Positions 13,401 to 20,667 of a stretch of DNA of 64,000 bases are shown in pieces. Below the pieces are notes generated by a model. It was not told the DNA's origin. It worked only from the letters and a program-made list of their open reading frames with translations, and made no database searches. Origin of the DNA: Kordia sp. GTDB taxonomy: Bacteria > Bacteroidota > Bacteroidia > Flavobacteriales > Flavobacteriaceae. How positions within the stretch are numbered: position 1 is the first letter of the stretch; each line of letters opens with the position of its first letter. The position numbers and the translations under genes were made by a program. The stretch is from positions 115,107 through 179,106 of the forward strand of contig NZ_JAKVBC010000005.1 in the NCBI RefSeq assembly GCF_022447245.1, in the 5' to 3' direction.

Positions 13401-14265
13401 AACAATAGATAATGCGCAAATCAATGTCATCACGCAACATAAAAAATACCTCATTCCAATTTCTGCACGCAATGAAGAACAATTGGAAATTCAGGTTGAA
13501 AATCTTCTGGAATATGTCAAAGAAAATGTAGCTATGATGGATTTGGTTGAAATGGCATACACGCTTCAATTTGGTCGTGAAGCTATGGAAGCACGTCTAG
13601 GTTTTATGGTCACTTCTGTAGAAGAACTCATCGAAAAGTTAACCGCTTATTTACAAGGAGAAGAACTGATCAAAGATTACTACAAAGGGCATATCAAAGA
13701 AAACAAAGAAGGACTCAAATTGGTAAGTGGCGATCAAGAAATGAAACAACTGATTGTAGAAAAATGGGTTGCAGATAAAAAATTAAACAAGTTGCTCGAT
13801 TTATGGACAAAAGGATTGGATTTTGATTGGAGTATTTTATACGGAAATCGCAAACCAAAACGTCTGCGTTTACCTAGCTATCCATTTGCAAAAGAACGTT
13901 ATTGGCTTGAACCAACAACCATTTCATATACAGCAGCTGTACAAGAAGAAGCAAGAGCAAAATTGCATCCTTTATTACATAAAAATACAGCAAACTTAGC
14001 AGCACAAGGATTTAAAGATGCAACGCAAAAAGAAGATGCTTCTACTGAAATAAAACGTAAAAAAATCAAACGCATCAACTTGCCAACTTATCCTTTCGAT
14101 TTGGAAAAATGTTGGCCAGAACCAGCTCAGAAAAAAGTAGAAACTTCTACAGAATCGACACTCGTATTTAAAGATATAGGTGCTATAGAAGATGTTATTG
14201 AGCGCATAGACGGTGAATTATTAGACACAGACGAAGCAGTATTATTATTAAAAGACTTGCTATAA
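4420..14265 (+). CDS. trans-AT polyketide synthase B (KR-ACP-KS-DH*-ECH*-ECH*-ECH-ACP-ACP-KS)
   Basis: About 3281 residues from TTG 4420; GTG 4435 is an equally plausible start. N-terminal docking-like helices (1-35); split KR (46-440, TGGFGGIG at 227, Ser357/Tyr370; Asp in HAAGINKD suggests a B-type alcohol); ACP (Ser522, no Trp flag); KS1 (620-1040, Cys783 in TMCSSS, His918, His957); DH* (1226-1500) whose catalytic His is Phe1256 and Asp is Glu1424, hence probably dead; two degenerate crotonase domains (about 1606-1815 and 1820-2020); an intact PksI-like ECH (2040-2290); tandem ACPs (Ser2353/Trp2359, Ser2464/Trp2470); KS2 (2566-2985, Cys2736, His2871, His2911). After KS2 there is a short DH N-terminal stub (from about 3183) and then a second LPTYPF linker motif (3221), followed by docking-like helices. 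KS1 to ACP-ACP forms a beta-branching module. KS2 would pair with the DH-KR-ACP that opens gene C. Confidence 0.95.
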   Translation: MKFKSVKNLLRNIFLDLSNKKLTEAEALEKIRAIKATQRPTAESTLYASPTWKIVENIRDDQAKIAAQHVILIHATSDLQKQLSKQLSESTIHNVTANLTSVAANFTNMALSCFEIIKNILENKLKGTTYVQIVLGTSVEEKLYEGLAALLKTTTLENHNLVGQLIISDQKTAVEKLAKELQAETAQVTDAVIKYEADKRYVKRLEEVQQQASENTIYKENGVYLITGGFGGIGIAFAKEILQQLEKTAVILAGRSKLTSEKKKILTQLSTKNKTLQYIQMDVTNAQNVVESIESIVKNHKKLHGIIHAAGINKDNFILKKSVAEFQEVVQAKIAGTYNIDEATKAIDLDFITYFSSIAAWFGNPGQADYAVGNAFMDEFAKYRNQLVASGKRKGKTLSVNWPLWENGGMEIDQEIKSRLLEETGFIPLDDQTGTSIFQQAINTNYSQILSVKGALDTIKNTVFSQTEKLQKEEIQITETISEEELFSKTTAFVRDEFSKIIKLPAREIETHVALEKYGIDSILAMNLTGQLEKTFGRLSKTLLFEYQTIDELSAYLTNNFAAKLTAKFLPNTAKQTVSNATKKTSPNKSKHRKTVRKKLKTQPTQQFNTVEIPKNTNQNDPIAIVGLSGRYPASENIQEFWNNLQQGKDCIIEVPKDRWDWKKHYSNDRTEPNRHYSKWGGFITGVDEFDPRFFNISPREAKNIDPQERLFLQHSWMAMEDAGYTRERLQITSENDLSGQVGVYAGVMYGEYNLSGSLASIANRVSYVLNLHGPSITLDTMCSSSLTSVHLACQDLKSGRTDMALAGGVNVSIDSNKYQMLSTGQFISSDGHCQSFGEGGDGYIPGEGVGVVVLKRLSDAEKDGDHIYGIIKGSALNHGGKTNGYSVPNPRAQASVISRALREANIHPRHISYIEAHGTGTKLGDPIEITALNKAFGIDNEQHFCQLGSAKSNIGHCESAAGIAGITKVLLQLQHKQIVPSLHSEKLNPHIDFEHTPFVVNQSLKTWENPIVDGQIIPRIAGVSSFGAGGANAHILIEEYNPIKEKFATHTLNTEVAIVLSARTQSQLQEKIQELVQFLQNKENKLDLLAIAFTLQTGREAIDERFAITVVSVQELVEKLSTYLNNTLAATAYLQAKVKDHKNEVLDFKSNVNYKETLSTWTKNGDYTQLLTWWTKGIDVPWNEVYTSKQPQRISLPTYPFAKESYRLTPEERGRVAQETTKATLHPFVHENTSNISETRFSTTFGGDEPYVKDFSIHKENQKFYGLPFSASIEMAREAIAQAIPNTTENTIVAITDVKFGAFIRHTEEIPIHIAILPENDMAIAYEIYSQHEEEHIHVQGKATYIDKKSTIQLDTNALRQQMTKTVIAGASLFVNTTIEHGAIYQSIKTLYLGNNQALAHLQLPSEAVRDLKNYTVHPSILESTVQAVAGIIGDQNQQGTTTIIPTAIHTINIYGSCTSEMYAWIRYSETATQLDNEITLDIDICDADGIVCVKCIGISFSTSVESTQSEPIARTAAAVQEITPVEMEETPQEIFFSTLVESSRLATETDIEGRTPNSLEKPSTIKLATPEAIVFDKKLAAGLKKGRVQLTRDNSVQTIRTTTPKIRIFNTGKGIYKLQLEASKLDSMLISQLKSALQKLTNEEHLKVLHIVGTHTDFLHGDNESFNEALDQKLLEALISFPYPIIANMEGNASNVVFLLGCLCDFMICNETATYSLSQTNNELTQLFNERFGDVLAAAILEPNKRFTGTQLKEVGFTMPIVDSKEVTATAEKLGENLAEKSQLSLGLLKQHLSRHLAEKVRSLTAIVTEETIAFETIPVSNTKYINIKYTNDQVCELTIKETKLKGIQVLVKEIDTLIASVNTTKNHLPLILKSEQASFIPETAKDTDVLKLSESLFNCKYPIIAVFNQSPSAKAWFIGLHTDKVIYKESSNYTAKGLLANKVLASQAKLMFTARYGALASKEILLLDKTFSGSELQSLIPTLRTTEENELATTWAQEINSVKAWKAAVNNIITEKQSQVSSWKVASIEEEKTPEEGAVALQSSVIKAVAHKNGVLEVRLEERSAKNMFTDAFMAGVNEVFEHIENNAYKVIILTGYDNYFASGGTKEGLVAIQEGKSKFTDTKIFQLAMECKVPVIAAMQGHAIGAGWAMGMYADFTIFSKERKYRSPYMNYGFTPGAGATYIFPEVVGYDLARETLFTANEYSGLDFQHKGLLLPVLSKDKVVSHAMELAKMIAQNSRNTLIAFKRQLTQNRIAEAEATKKLEVAMHEETFVGDAVTLQQIQENFTHKQTITTSDKVKNIENEAIIVSEENSISDIVATIKKFLANELHLHENEIEEDAQFVDIGLDSITGVTWIRKINEYYKLSLEATQIYTYTTLQQLGNFIQEELGTVVNATKEIKSIAVAAPTIETTVYEEEIVEAVDEVSDIVVTIKKFLASELHLEENEIDETAQFVDIGLDSITGVTWIRKINDHYKTSIEATQIYTYPSLNSLGEFIQEELQRLGLAKNTKVQVKKVITQPANTVQQKVSNAVHHIQFEERKLVSIRTQNSIKKHTSKPNNYASQPIAVVGMAGQFPKAENILEFWENIAQGENCITEVPKERWDINEYYREGTPSSGKTNSKWLGSLPGYDQFDPLFFTISPIEAESMDPQQRLFLQSCWHSIEDAGYNPQALSGTKCGVFVGCATGDYQLPSREQQLSAQGFTGGTSSILAARISYFLNLQGPCIALDTACSSSLVAIANACDSLASGASDAALAGGVYVMTGPEMHVKTAQSGMLSIDGKCHTFDQEANGFVPGEAVGVVMLKRLEDAERDQDNIYGIIKGWGVNQDGRTNGITAPNAASQTNLEQEVYDRYEINPEEIQLIEAHGTGTKLGDPIEVAALKKSFKKYTEKEQYCALGSVKSNIGHCLTAAGVAGFIKVMKAMEHKKLPPTIHYNQLNEHISLQQSPFYVNDRLQDWEVGVFETRHAAISAFGFSGTNAHLVMSEYITETIDNAQINVITQHKKYLIPISARNEEQLEIQVENLLEYVKENVAMMDLVEMAYTLQFGREAMEARLGFMVTSVEELIEKLTAYLQGEELIKDYYKGHIKENKEGLKLVSGDQEMKQLIVEKWVADKKLNKLLDLWTKGLDFDWSILYGNRKPKRLRLPSYPFAKERYWLEPTTISYTAAVQEEARAKLHPLLHKNTANLAAQGFKDATQKEDASTEIKRKKIKRINLPTYPFDLEKCWPEPAQKKVETSTESTLVFKDIGAIEDVIERIDGELLDTDEAVLLLKDLL

Positions 14266-14327
14266 AATCGGGTCAAAAATTCACAAAAAAGATTTCAAAT
14301 TTCCATCAGCATAAAAAGACACATAAA

Positions 14328-17300
14328 ATGATAGATTTTATTGAATACATAGTTTCAGAACTAAAACAAAAGAGACTATCTAAAGGAAATGCTTTATCTC
14401 TGATAAAACAATTTTCACAAAAATCATCCACGAAAGCAGTACAAAAAGCAATTCATCCATTACTGCATACCAATACTTCTGATTTTTATCAGCAACGGTA
14501 TAGTACTGTTTTCGATGGAAGTGAACCATTTTTGTCAGATCATCAGGTGCGACTAGGCGAAAGTAATTATATGAAAATATTGCCTGGAGTAGCCTATTTA
14601 GAAATGGCGAATGCAGCGGTGGAAAATGCGTTGCCAAATATCACAGAAACGCATTGTATTGAGTTGAAAAATGTTGTTTGGATGCAGCCGTTTTTTGTGA
14701 ATGGAGACAAGGAAATTCACATTGCATTGCTAACAGAAGATGAAGAAAACATACAGTTTGAAATATACAGTAATGAAAATGAAGATCAGGAAATCATTCA
14801 TTGCAAAGGTGATATACAGTATGCTGAGAAAAAAGAAAATATTGTACTAGATATTGAAAAACTTACAGCAAAGATGCAGCGTAGCGAATTGCAAATGGCT
14901 GAAATTTATAAAACATACGATCAATTAGGATTACAATATGGCGAGACGCATCAAGTAATTTCTAAAATCTATCAAGGAACTGATGAATTGATTGCCAAAC
15001 TAGTACTTTCAGACGCTTCAAAAAGTACAAAAGATGTCTACACACTTCATCATGGAATGCTTGATGGAGCATTGCAAGCTAGCCTAGGTTTGGTAGACGA
15101 TTTGGCAAACCTTTCGGGAAGTCCCATGTTGCCATTTGCTTTGGAAAGCATTCAAATAGTTGAGGCGTGTACAAACGAAATGAACGTTTGGATTCGTTAT
15201 TCGGAAGGCGCTAAAAGTACAGATACAATTACAAAATTAGACATTGATGTATGTGATGCAGATGGAATGGTTTGTGCGCAACTTAGTGGATTTACTTCAA
15301 AAACATTTGCTGCGTCTACTATTAAAACGATGGCTAATTCAAAAGCTTCAACAGTGGTATATGCTGAACAAATTTGGAAAGAAACAAAAGGAGAAACAGC
15401 CGATATAGCCTTTGAACATCATGAAATTCTCTTTTATGACTTTTCTAAGAAAGAAGTACAAGCTATTGAAAACAAATTATCGAATGTAGTGTGCAATACA
15501 TTAGAAGTTTCTTCAGATAAAAACATAGCAGAAATATATGAAGAAGTGTCGCTTCAAGTATTTGAAAAAGTACAAGCAATCATTCAAAAGAAGCTAAAAG
15601 GAAAAGTAAACTTACAATTAGTATTTAAAAATACTCCTGAAAATCAATTACTCACAGGAATCGTAGGTTTACTAAAAACAGCCTCCTTAGAAAATCCAAA
15701 ATTCTCTGGACAAGTCATTTTTACAGATCAACATATTTCTGAACAAATTATAGATCAGCTACGATTCAATCAAACAAACTATGTGGATACGGTTGTAAAA
15801 TATGAACATAATACACGCTATGTTTGGCAATTTAAAGCTGTAGACGTATCTACATCAGAGCCTGCTATTTGCCTTAAAGAAAATGGTGTATACGTTATTA
15901 CAGGCGGATTTGGTGGTTTAGGAATCATTTTTACAAAAGAAATTTTAAAACAAACTCCAAAAGCTACAATTATTCTCACAGGACGTTCTGAACTGACGAC
16001 AACTAAAGAAGCCAAACTAAAAGAGCTTACCCAAAATGGAGGAAAAATAAGCTACCGACAATTAGATCTATCAAGCGAAACAGAAGTTCATACGTTTATA
16101 ACTAGTATCAAAGAAGAATTTCATCAGCTCAATGGAATCATTCATGCTGCAGGAATGACAGCAGACAATTTTATTCTTAAAAAGACCAACGAAGAATTCA
16201 CAACAGTACTTACGCCAAAAGTAATAGGAACCTATCATTTAAGTACCGGAATACAAGAATCAGATGTGGATTTTATACTATTGTTTTCTTCTGGAGTAGC
16301 AGCATTAGGAAATGCAGGGCAAGCTGATTATGCACTTGCAAACGGATTTTTAGATCAATTTGCTAACTATCAAAATAAGCAACAAAGCAATACAAAATAC
16401 ATCGCAGTCAATTGGCCATTGTGGAAAGATGGAGGCATGGGACTTCAAACAGAAATGCTAGAAAGAATGGAACAAGAAACAGGTGTACGTCCATTACAAA
16501 CTGTCAATGGATTAACGGCATTTCATCGGGCACTTTCTCTTACAGCTTCTACGTTATTTGTATTGGAAGGAGACGCGCAAAAAATACACACATTACTCTT
16601 TGAAAAACCTGTTGTTGAAGTAGTGCAAAAAGTAACCGAAGCAACGCAAAAAGAAGCTACGACAGCAGACACATCTGATAACTTACTTGAAAAAACGAGT
16701 GCATACTTGCGAAAAGAATTTTCATCAGTATTAAAAATATCACTGCATAAAATTGATACACGAGCTGCTTTAGAACGCTACGGAATCGACTCTGTAGTTG
16801 CAATGAATTTAACAGGAAAGCTAGAAAAAACATTTGGTACCTTACCTAAAACACTCTTTTTTGAATACCAAACTATTGATGAACTAAGCGAATACATAGC
16901 AGCAAATTTTCAAGATAAACTACAAAGTTTATTCTCTATTGAAAAAACAGCAAAAACGTCGTCGATACAATCAGTTGTAAAAGAAATTAAGAAGGAACAA
17001 ATTCCAACACGTACTCGAACACAACGAAGAAAATTTAAAGCAACAGCACAGCATCAAAATTCATATGCAAAATCCTTAGAAACGGTGATTAATGAACCAA
17101 TTGCGATTGTAGGATTGAGCGGAAGATACCCTGAGTCGATAGATGTTGAAACCTATTGGAATAATTTAAAAAATGGAAAAGATTGTGTAACCGAAGTACC
17201 AGCACAACGTTGGGATTGGCGTGATTTTTACAGTGAAGACACATCAAATCCTGGAACGCATACCAGCAAATGGGGCGGATTTATTTCGGGAGTAGATGAA

Positions 17301-20300
17301 TTTGATCCACGTTTCTTCAATATCTCACCAAGAGAAGCAAGTTATATAGATCCGCAAGAACGCTTGTTTTTACAACATGCTTGGACAGCTATTGAAGATG
17401 CAGGATATACACGTCAAACATTACAAATTCCTACGGAAAACGATCTACCTGCTCAAATAGGTGTGTACGTTGGTGTCATGTATGGCGAATACAATTTATC
17501 GGGAAGTTTGGCTAGTATTGCCAACAGAGTTTCGTATTTCTTAAACCTTCACGGACCTAGTATGACCTTAGATACCATGTGTTCTTCATCACTCACTGCA
17601 ATACATCTGGCGTGTCAGGATATCAAATTAGGTCGTACCAAAATGGCAATTGCAGGAGGTGTTAACGTAAGTATTGATGCTAACAAATACAGCATGTTAA
17701 GTACTGGACAATTCATTTCGAGCGATGGTCATTGTCAAAGTTTTGGTGAAGGTGGCGATGGATATATTCCAGGAGAAGGCGTAGGCGCAGTGATCTTAAA
17801 ACGCTTGTCAGATGCAGAAAAAGACAAAGATCATATCTATGGAATCATCAAAGGAACAGCACTAAATCACGGCGGAAAAACCAATGGATACACAGTGCCA
17901 AACCCACATGCGCAGGCAGCTGCTATTTCCAGAGCATTGCGTGAATCAAATACAGATCCAAAACATATAAGCTATGTGGAAGCACATGGAACAGGAACCA
18001 AATTAGGTGATCCTATAGAAATAGCTGCATTGACAAAAGCCTATAAAATAGCGCCAGAAAATAGTCATTGTTTGGTAGGATCGTCCAAATCAAATATTGG
18101 ACATTGTGAATCGGCTGCAGGAATCGCAGGATTTACAAAAGTGTTGTTACAAATGAAGCACAAACAAATTGTACCTTCATTACACTCAAAACGTCTCAAT
18201 CCAAATATTGATTTTGAAAAAACGCCTTTTGAGATCAACCAAACCTTGCGGAACTGGGAAAAACCTGTGATAGCAGGAAGAACCATTCCGCGTTTAGCAG
18301 GATTATCTTCGTTTGGTGCAGGCGGTTCTAATGCACACATCATTCTTCAAGAATATGAAAGTGCAACAACCGATACGCATACAACAAAAGCAACTGAAAT
18401 TTTGGTGCCTTTATCAGCCAGAATTAAAAGTCAATTGCAACAAAAAGCAACGGACTTACTAGCGTTCATTAAAGGAAATAAGCAAAAAATTAATGTACTA
18501 GAGCTCGCTTATACATTACAAGTAGGAAGAGAAGCCATGAATGAAAGAGTTGGTTTTATAGTGACTTCTATCGAAGATTTAATCGAAAAACTAGAAGCAT
18601 TTGTAAAAGGAGAAACGGAGGTTGTTGAAATCTATCGAGGTCAGGTACATCAAAACAAAGAAACCATTTCATTATTTAATTCAGATGAGGATTTTCAAGA
18701 AACCATCAATAAGTGGATTGATCAGAAAAAATACGCTAAAGTCATAGACTTATGGGTAAAAGGATTGGAATTAGACTGGAATAGTTTATACGGTGATGAA
18801 AAAATACAACGCATCAGTTTACCAACCTATCCATTTGCCAAAGAAAAATACTGGAATGCTCCTGAATTACGTGGAAAAGTATTGCCGCAAACTCAAAATA
18901 TTGCTACAGTACATCCATTGTTGCATATGAATACTTCCAACTTTGATCAGTTGCGTTTTACAACAACTTTTAGCGGGAAAGAATTTTTTGTAAAAGATTA
19001 CCAATTAAAACTGAATGGTACCGGAGCTCAAAAAGCATTACCAGCATTGGCAAGTCTTGAAATGGCACGCGCTGCAGCGGAATATGTAAAACCCGTAGCA
19101 AAAAAGATGAATACGCTGACCTTAAAAGCTATTCTTTGGGGAAAACCATTTATTCTTACTACGAATCATCAATTCCATATCGTTTTAGAAAAAGAAAATG
19201 CAAGTGAGCTGTATTTTGAAATTGCAAGTCAACAAGCAGCAACAGAAATCATTCACGCACAAGGACAAGCAGTGTATGAAGAAGCTAAAGCAACGGTACA
19301 ATATGATCTTGCAAAACTTCAAAATGAATTAGCTACAAATACGAAGTATGCGCAAGAAATTTATACCGCATTTGCAATCATGGGACTGTATTATGGAACG
19401 TCTAATCAAGTGATTCAAAAAGTAAATACGAGCAAGAACGTGCTTTTGGCCGAAACCATTTTGCCACAATCCATCGAAAACAGCCTCACTGATTTTGTGT
19501 TGCATCCAAGTATGTTAGACAGTGTAGTACAGGCAGCTATTTGCTTAGTAACCGATTTAAAACTATCGGAAAACTACATGTACATTCCTGTGGTACTAGA
19601 CGAGCTTACGCTATACAGAAGTTTTACCAAAAAAATGTTTGTATTAGTGCAGCATGCTGAACATAAAGCTGTAGCAGATTCTGTAGCTATCAATGCTGAT
19701 TTTTGTGATGAAAATGGAATTGTTTGTGCGCAACTAAAAGGACTGCAATTGCAACAAATACAACTAGACAGAACCATCAAGCAGCAACCAATTGCATTGA
19801 ATATTGAAGCATTGTCGGCACCAATTGAATTTCTAGCCTCTAAAATAGAGAAACCAAACGATGTACAATTACGAGAACTTTCTACCTATATACTAATAGA
19901 AGCAGCAACAATTTTACCAAAACCGAACAATATTGATTTGAGACAGACAAATATTGTACAAAAAGCGGTTGCTCATGAAGAAAAACCTGTACTAAAAAAG
20001 ATTCGTCTGGAGGATGTTTCAACTACGAATGATGCGCCAAAAATTAGAAAAATTACGATTCCAGAAGTAGAACCGATTGCATCACAGAATGATCGTACTG
20101 AAGTCAAAGTAACACCTGTAGTTACTAAAAAAGCAGCGAATACAAATATTGGAAATACATTCTCGAAAGAATCACTAAAACAAATGCTCATCAATACACT
20201 TGCAGATGCACTGTATCTAGAACCGCATGAAATTGATGCTGACCAATCATTCATTGATATTGGACTCGATTCTATCGTAGGCGTAGAGTGGATTAAGACC

Positions 20301-20432
20301 ATTAACAAAAAACTGGAAATGGAGTTGTCTTCCACTAAAATTTACGATTACGCTACCATCAATGCGCTTGCTAAATATGTCTACAGTGAATTGCAACAAC
20401 AACAGCGTTCTTTCGCAAATGTAGTTTCCTAA
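14328..20432 (+). CDS. trans-AT polyketide synthase C (DH-KR-ACP-KS-DH*-ACP)
   Basis: 2034 residues from ATG. Docking-like helices (1-35); DH with His72 in SDHQV and Asp246 in HHGMLD, so probably active; split KR (350-740, GGFGGLG near 526, Ser655/Tyr668, Asp in HAAGMTAD suggesting B-type); ACP (Ser822, no Trp flag); KS (about 922-1340, Cys1085 in TMCSSS, His1220, His1259); DH* (1528-1800) with Tyr1558 in place of the catalytic His although Asp1731 remains; a roughly 200-residue low-complexity linker; and a C-terminal ACP (Ser1982, Trp1988, DSIVGVEW). The DH-KR-ACP completes the module begun by the last KS of gene B. KS-DH*-ACP lacks KR and ECH, so beta-branching there would depend on the free-standing ECH1/ECH2. 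The ACP is followed 46 bases later by a sister ACP that begins gene D, a tandem pair divided between two polypeptides. The KR-ACP-KS-DH* block resembles that of gene B. Confidence 0.95.
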   Translation: MIDFIEYIVSELKQKRLSKGNALSLIKQFSQKSSTKAVQKAIHPLLHTNTSDFYQQRYSTVFDGSEPFLSDHQVRLGESNYMKILPGVAYLEMANAAVENALPNITETHCIELKNVVWMQPFFVNGDKEIHIALLTEDEENIQFEIYSNENEDQEIIHCKGDIQYAEKKENIVLDIEKLTAKMQRSELQMAEIYKTYDQLGLQYGETHQVISKIYQGTDELIAKLVLSDASKSTKDVYTLHHGMLDGALQASLGLVDDLANLSGSPMLPFALESIQIVEACTNEMNVWIRYSEGAKSTDTITKLDIDVCDADGMVCAQLSGFTSKTFAASTIKTMANSKASTVVYAEQIWKETKGETADIAFEHHEILFYDFSKKEVQAIENKLSNVVCNTLEVSSDKNIAEIYEEVSLQVFEKVQAIIQKKLKGKVNLQLVFKNTPENQLLTGIVGLLKTASLENPKFSGQVIFTDQHISEQIIDQLRFNQTNYVDTVVKYEHNTRYVWQFKAVDVSTSEPAICLKENGVYVITGGFGGLGIIFTKEILKQTPKATIILTGRSELTTTKEAKLKELTQNGGKISYRQLDLSSETEVHTFITSIKEEFHQLNGIIHAAGMTADNFILKKTNEEFTTVLTPKVIGTYHLSTGIQESDVDFILLFSSGVAALGNAGQADYALANGFLDQFANYQNKQQSNTKYIAVNWPLWKDGGMGLQTEMLERMEQETGVRPLQTVNGLTAFHRALSLTASTLFVLEGDAQKIHTLLFEKPVVEVVQKVTEATQKEATTADTSDNLLEKTSAYLRKEFSSVLKISLHKIDTRAALERYGIDSVVAMNLTGKLEKTFGTLPKTLFFEYQTIDELSEYIAANFQDKLQSLFSIEKTAKTSSIQSVVKEIKKEQIPTRTRTQRRKFKATAQHQNSYAKSLETVINEPIAIVGLSGRYPESIDVETYWNNLKNGKDCVTEVPAQRWDWRDFYSEDTSNPGTHTSKWGGFISGVDEFDPRFFNISPREASYIDPQERLFLQHAWTAIEDAGYTRQTLQIPTENDLPAQIGVYVGVMYGEYNLSGSLASIANRVSYFLNLHGPSMTLDTMCSSSLTAIHLACQDIKLGRTKMAIAGGVNVSIDANKYSMLSTGQFISSDGHCQSFGEGGDGYIPGEGVGAVILKRLSDAEKDKDHIYGIIKGTALNHGGKTNGYTVPNPHAQAAAISRALRESNTDPKHISYVEAHGTGTKLGDPIEIAALTKAYKIAPENSHCLVGSSKSNIGHCESAAGIAGFTKVLLQMKHKQIVPSLHSKRLNPNIDFEKTPFEINQTLRNWEKPVIAGRTIPRLAGLSSFGAGGSNAHIILQEYESATTDTHTTKATEILVPLSARIKSQLQQKATDLLAFIKGNKQKINVLELAYTLQVGREAMNERVGFIVTSIEDLIEKLEAFVKGETEVVEIYRGQVHQNKETISLFNSDEDFQETINKWIDQKKYAKVIDLWVKGLELDWNSLYGDEKIQRISLPTYPFAKEKYWNAPELRGKVLPQTQNIATVHPLLHMNTSNFDQLRFTTTFSGKEFFVKDYQLKLNGTGAQKALPALASLEMARAAAEYVKPVAKKMNTLTLKAILWGKPFILTTNHQFHIVLEKENASELYFEIASQQAATEIIHAQGQAVYEEAKATVQYDLAKLQNELATNTKYAQEIYTAFAIMGLYYGTSNQVIQKVNTSKNVLLAETILPQSIENSLTDFVLHPSMLDSVVQAAICLVTDLKLSENYMYIPVVLDELTLYRSFTKKMFVLVQHAEHKAVADSVAINADFCDENGIVCAQLKGLQLQQIQLDRTIKQQPIALNIEALSAPIEFLASKIEKPNDVQLRELSTYILIEAATILPKPNNIDLRQTNIVQKAVAHEEKPVLKKIRLEDVSTTNDAPKIRKITIPEVEPIASQNDRTEVKVTPVVTKKAANTNIGNTFSKESLKQMLINTLADALYLEPHEIDADQSFIDIGLDSIVGVEWIKTINKKLEMELSSTKIYDYATINALAKYVYSELQQQQRSFANVVS

Positions 20433-20478
20433 CCAAAAACAAAAAATAAACTGAGAATTTCTCATCAAAACATATAAA

Positions 20479-20658
20479 ATGAATAGTCCAACCAAGACAC
20501 AAATACAAAAACGCCTGATCATGAGTTTGGCAGACGCGCTCTATTTGGAGCCTTCTGAGATTGATGCCGAAAAATCATTCACAGATTTAGGTTTAGATTC
20601 GATTGTGGGTGTAGAATGGATTAAGACCATCAATAAGGAATTTGATCTTGAACTTTAA
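20479..20658 (+). pseudogene. N-terminal ACP of polyketide synthase D, cut by an in-frame TAA
   Basis: ATG 20479 opens a 59-residue frame. It is a clear ACP with the Ser codon at 20599 (GLDSIVGVEW, Trp six residues later), and it is a close copy of the C-terminal ACP of gene C. TAA at 20656-20658 stops it just after the stretch matching KTINKKLEMELS in gene C. The following codons (STKVYDYAT...) continue the same ACP in the same frame, so one base (most simply TCA to TAA) separates this from a full ACP fused to the rest of gene D. Alone the fragment lacks the third and fourth ACP helices and would probably not fold. A true nonsense mutation, a sequencing error and readthrough all remain possible. 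Confidence 0.85.
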
Positions 20659-20667
20659 TCTACCAAA

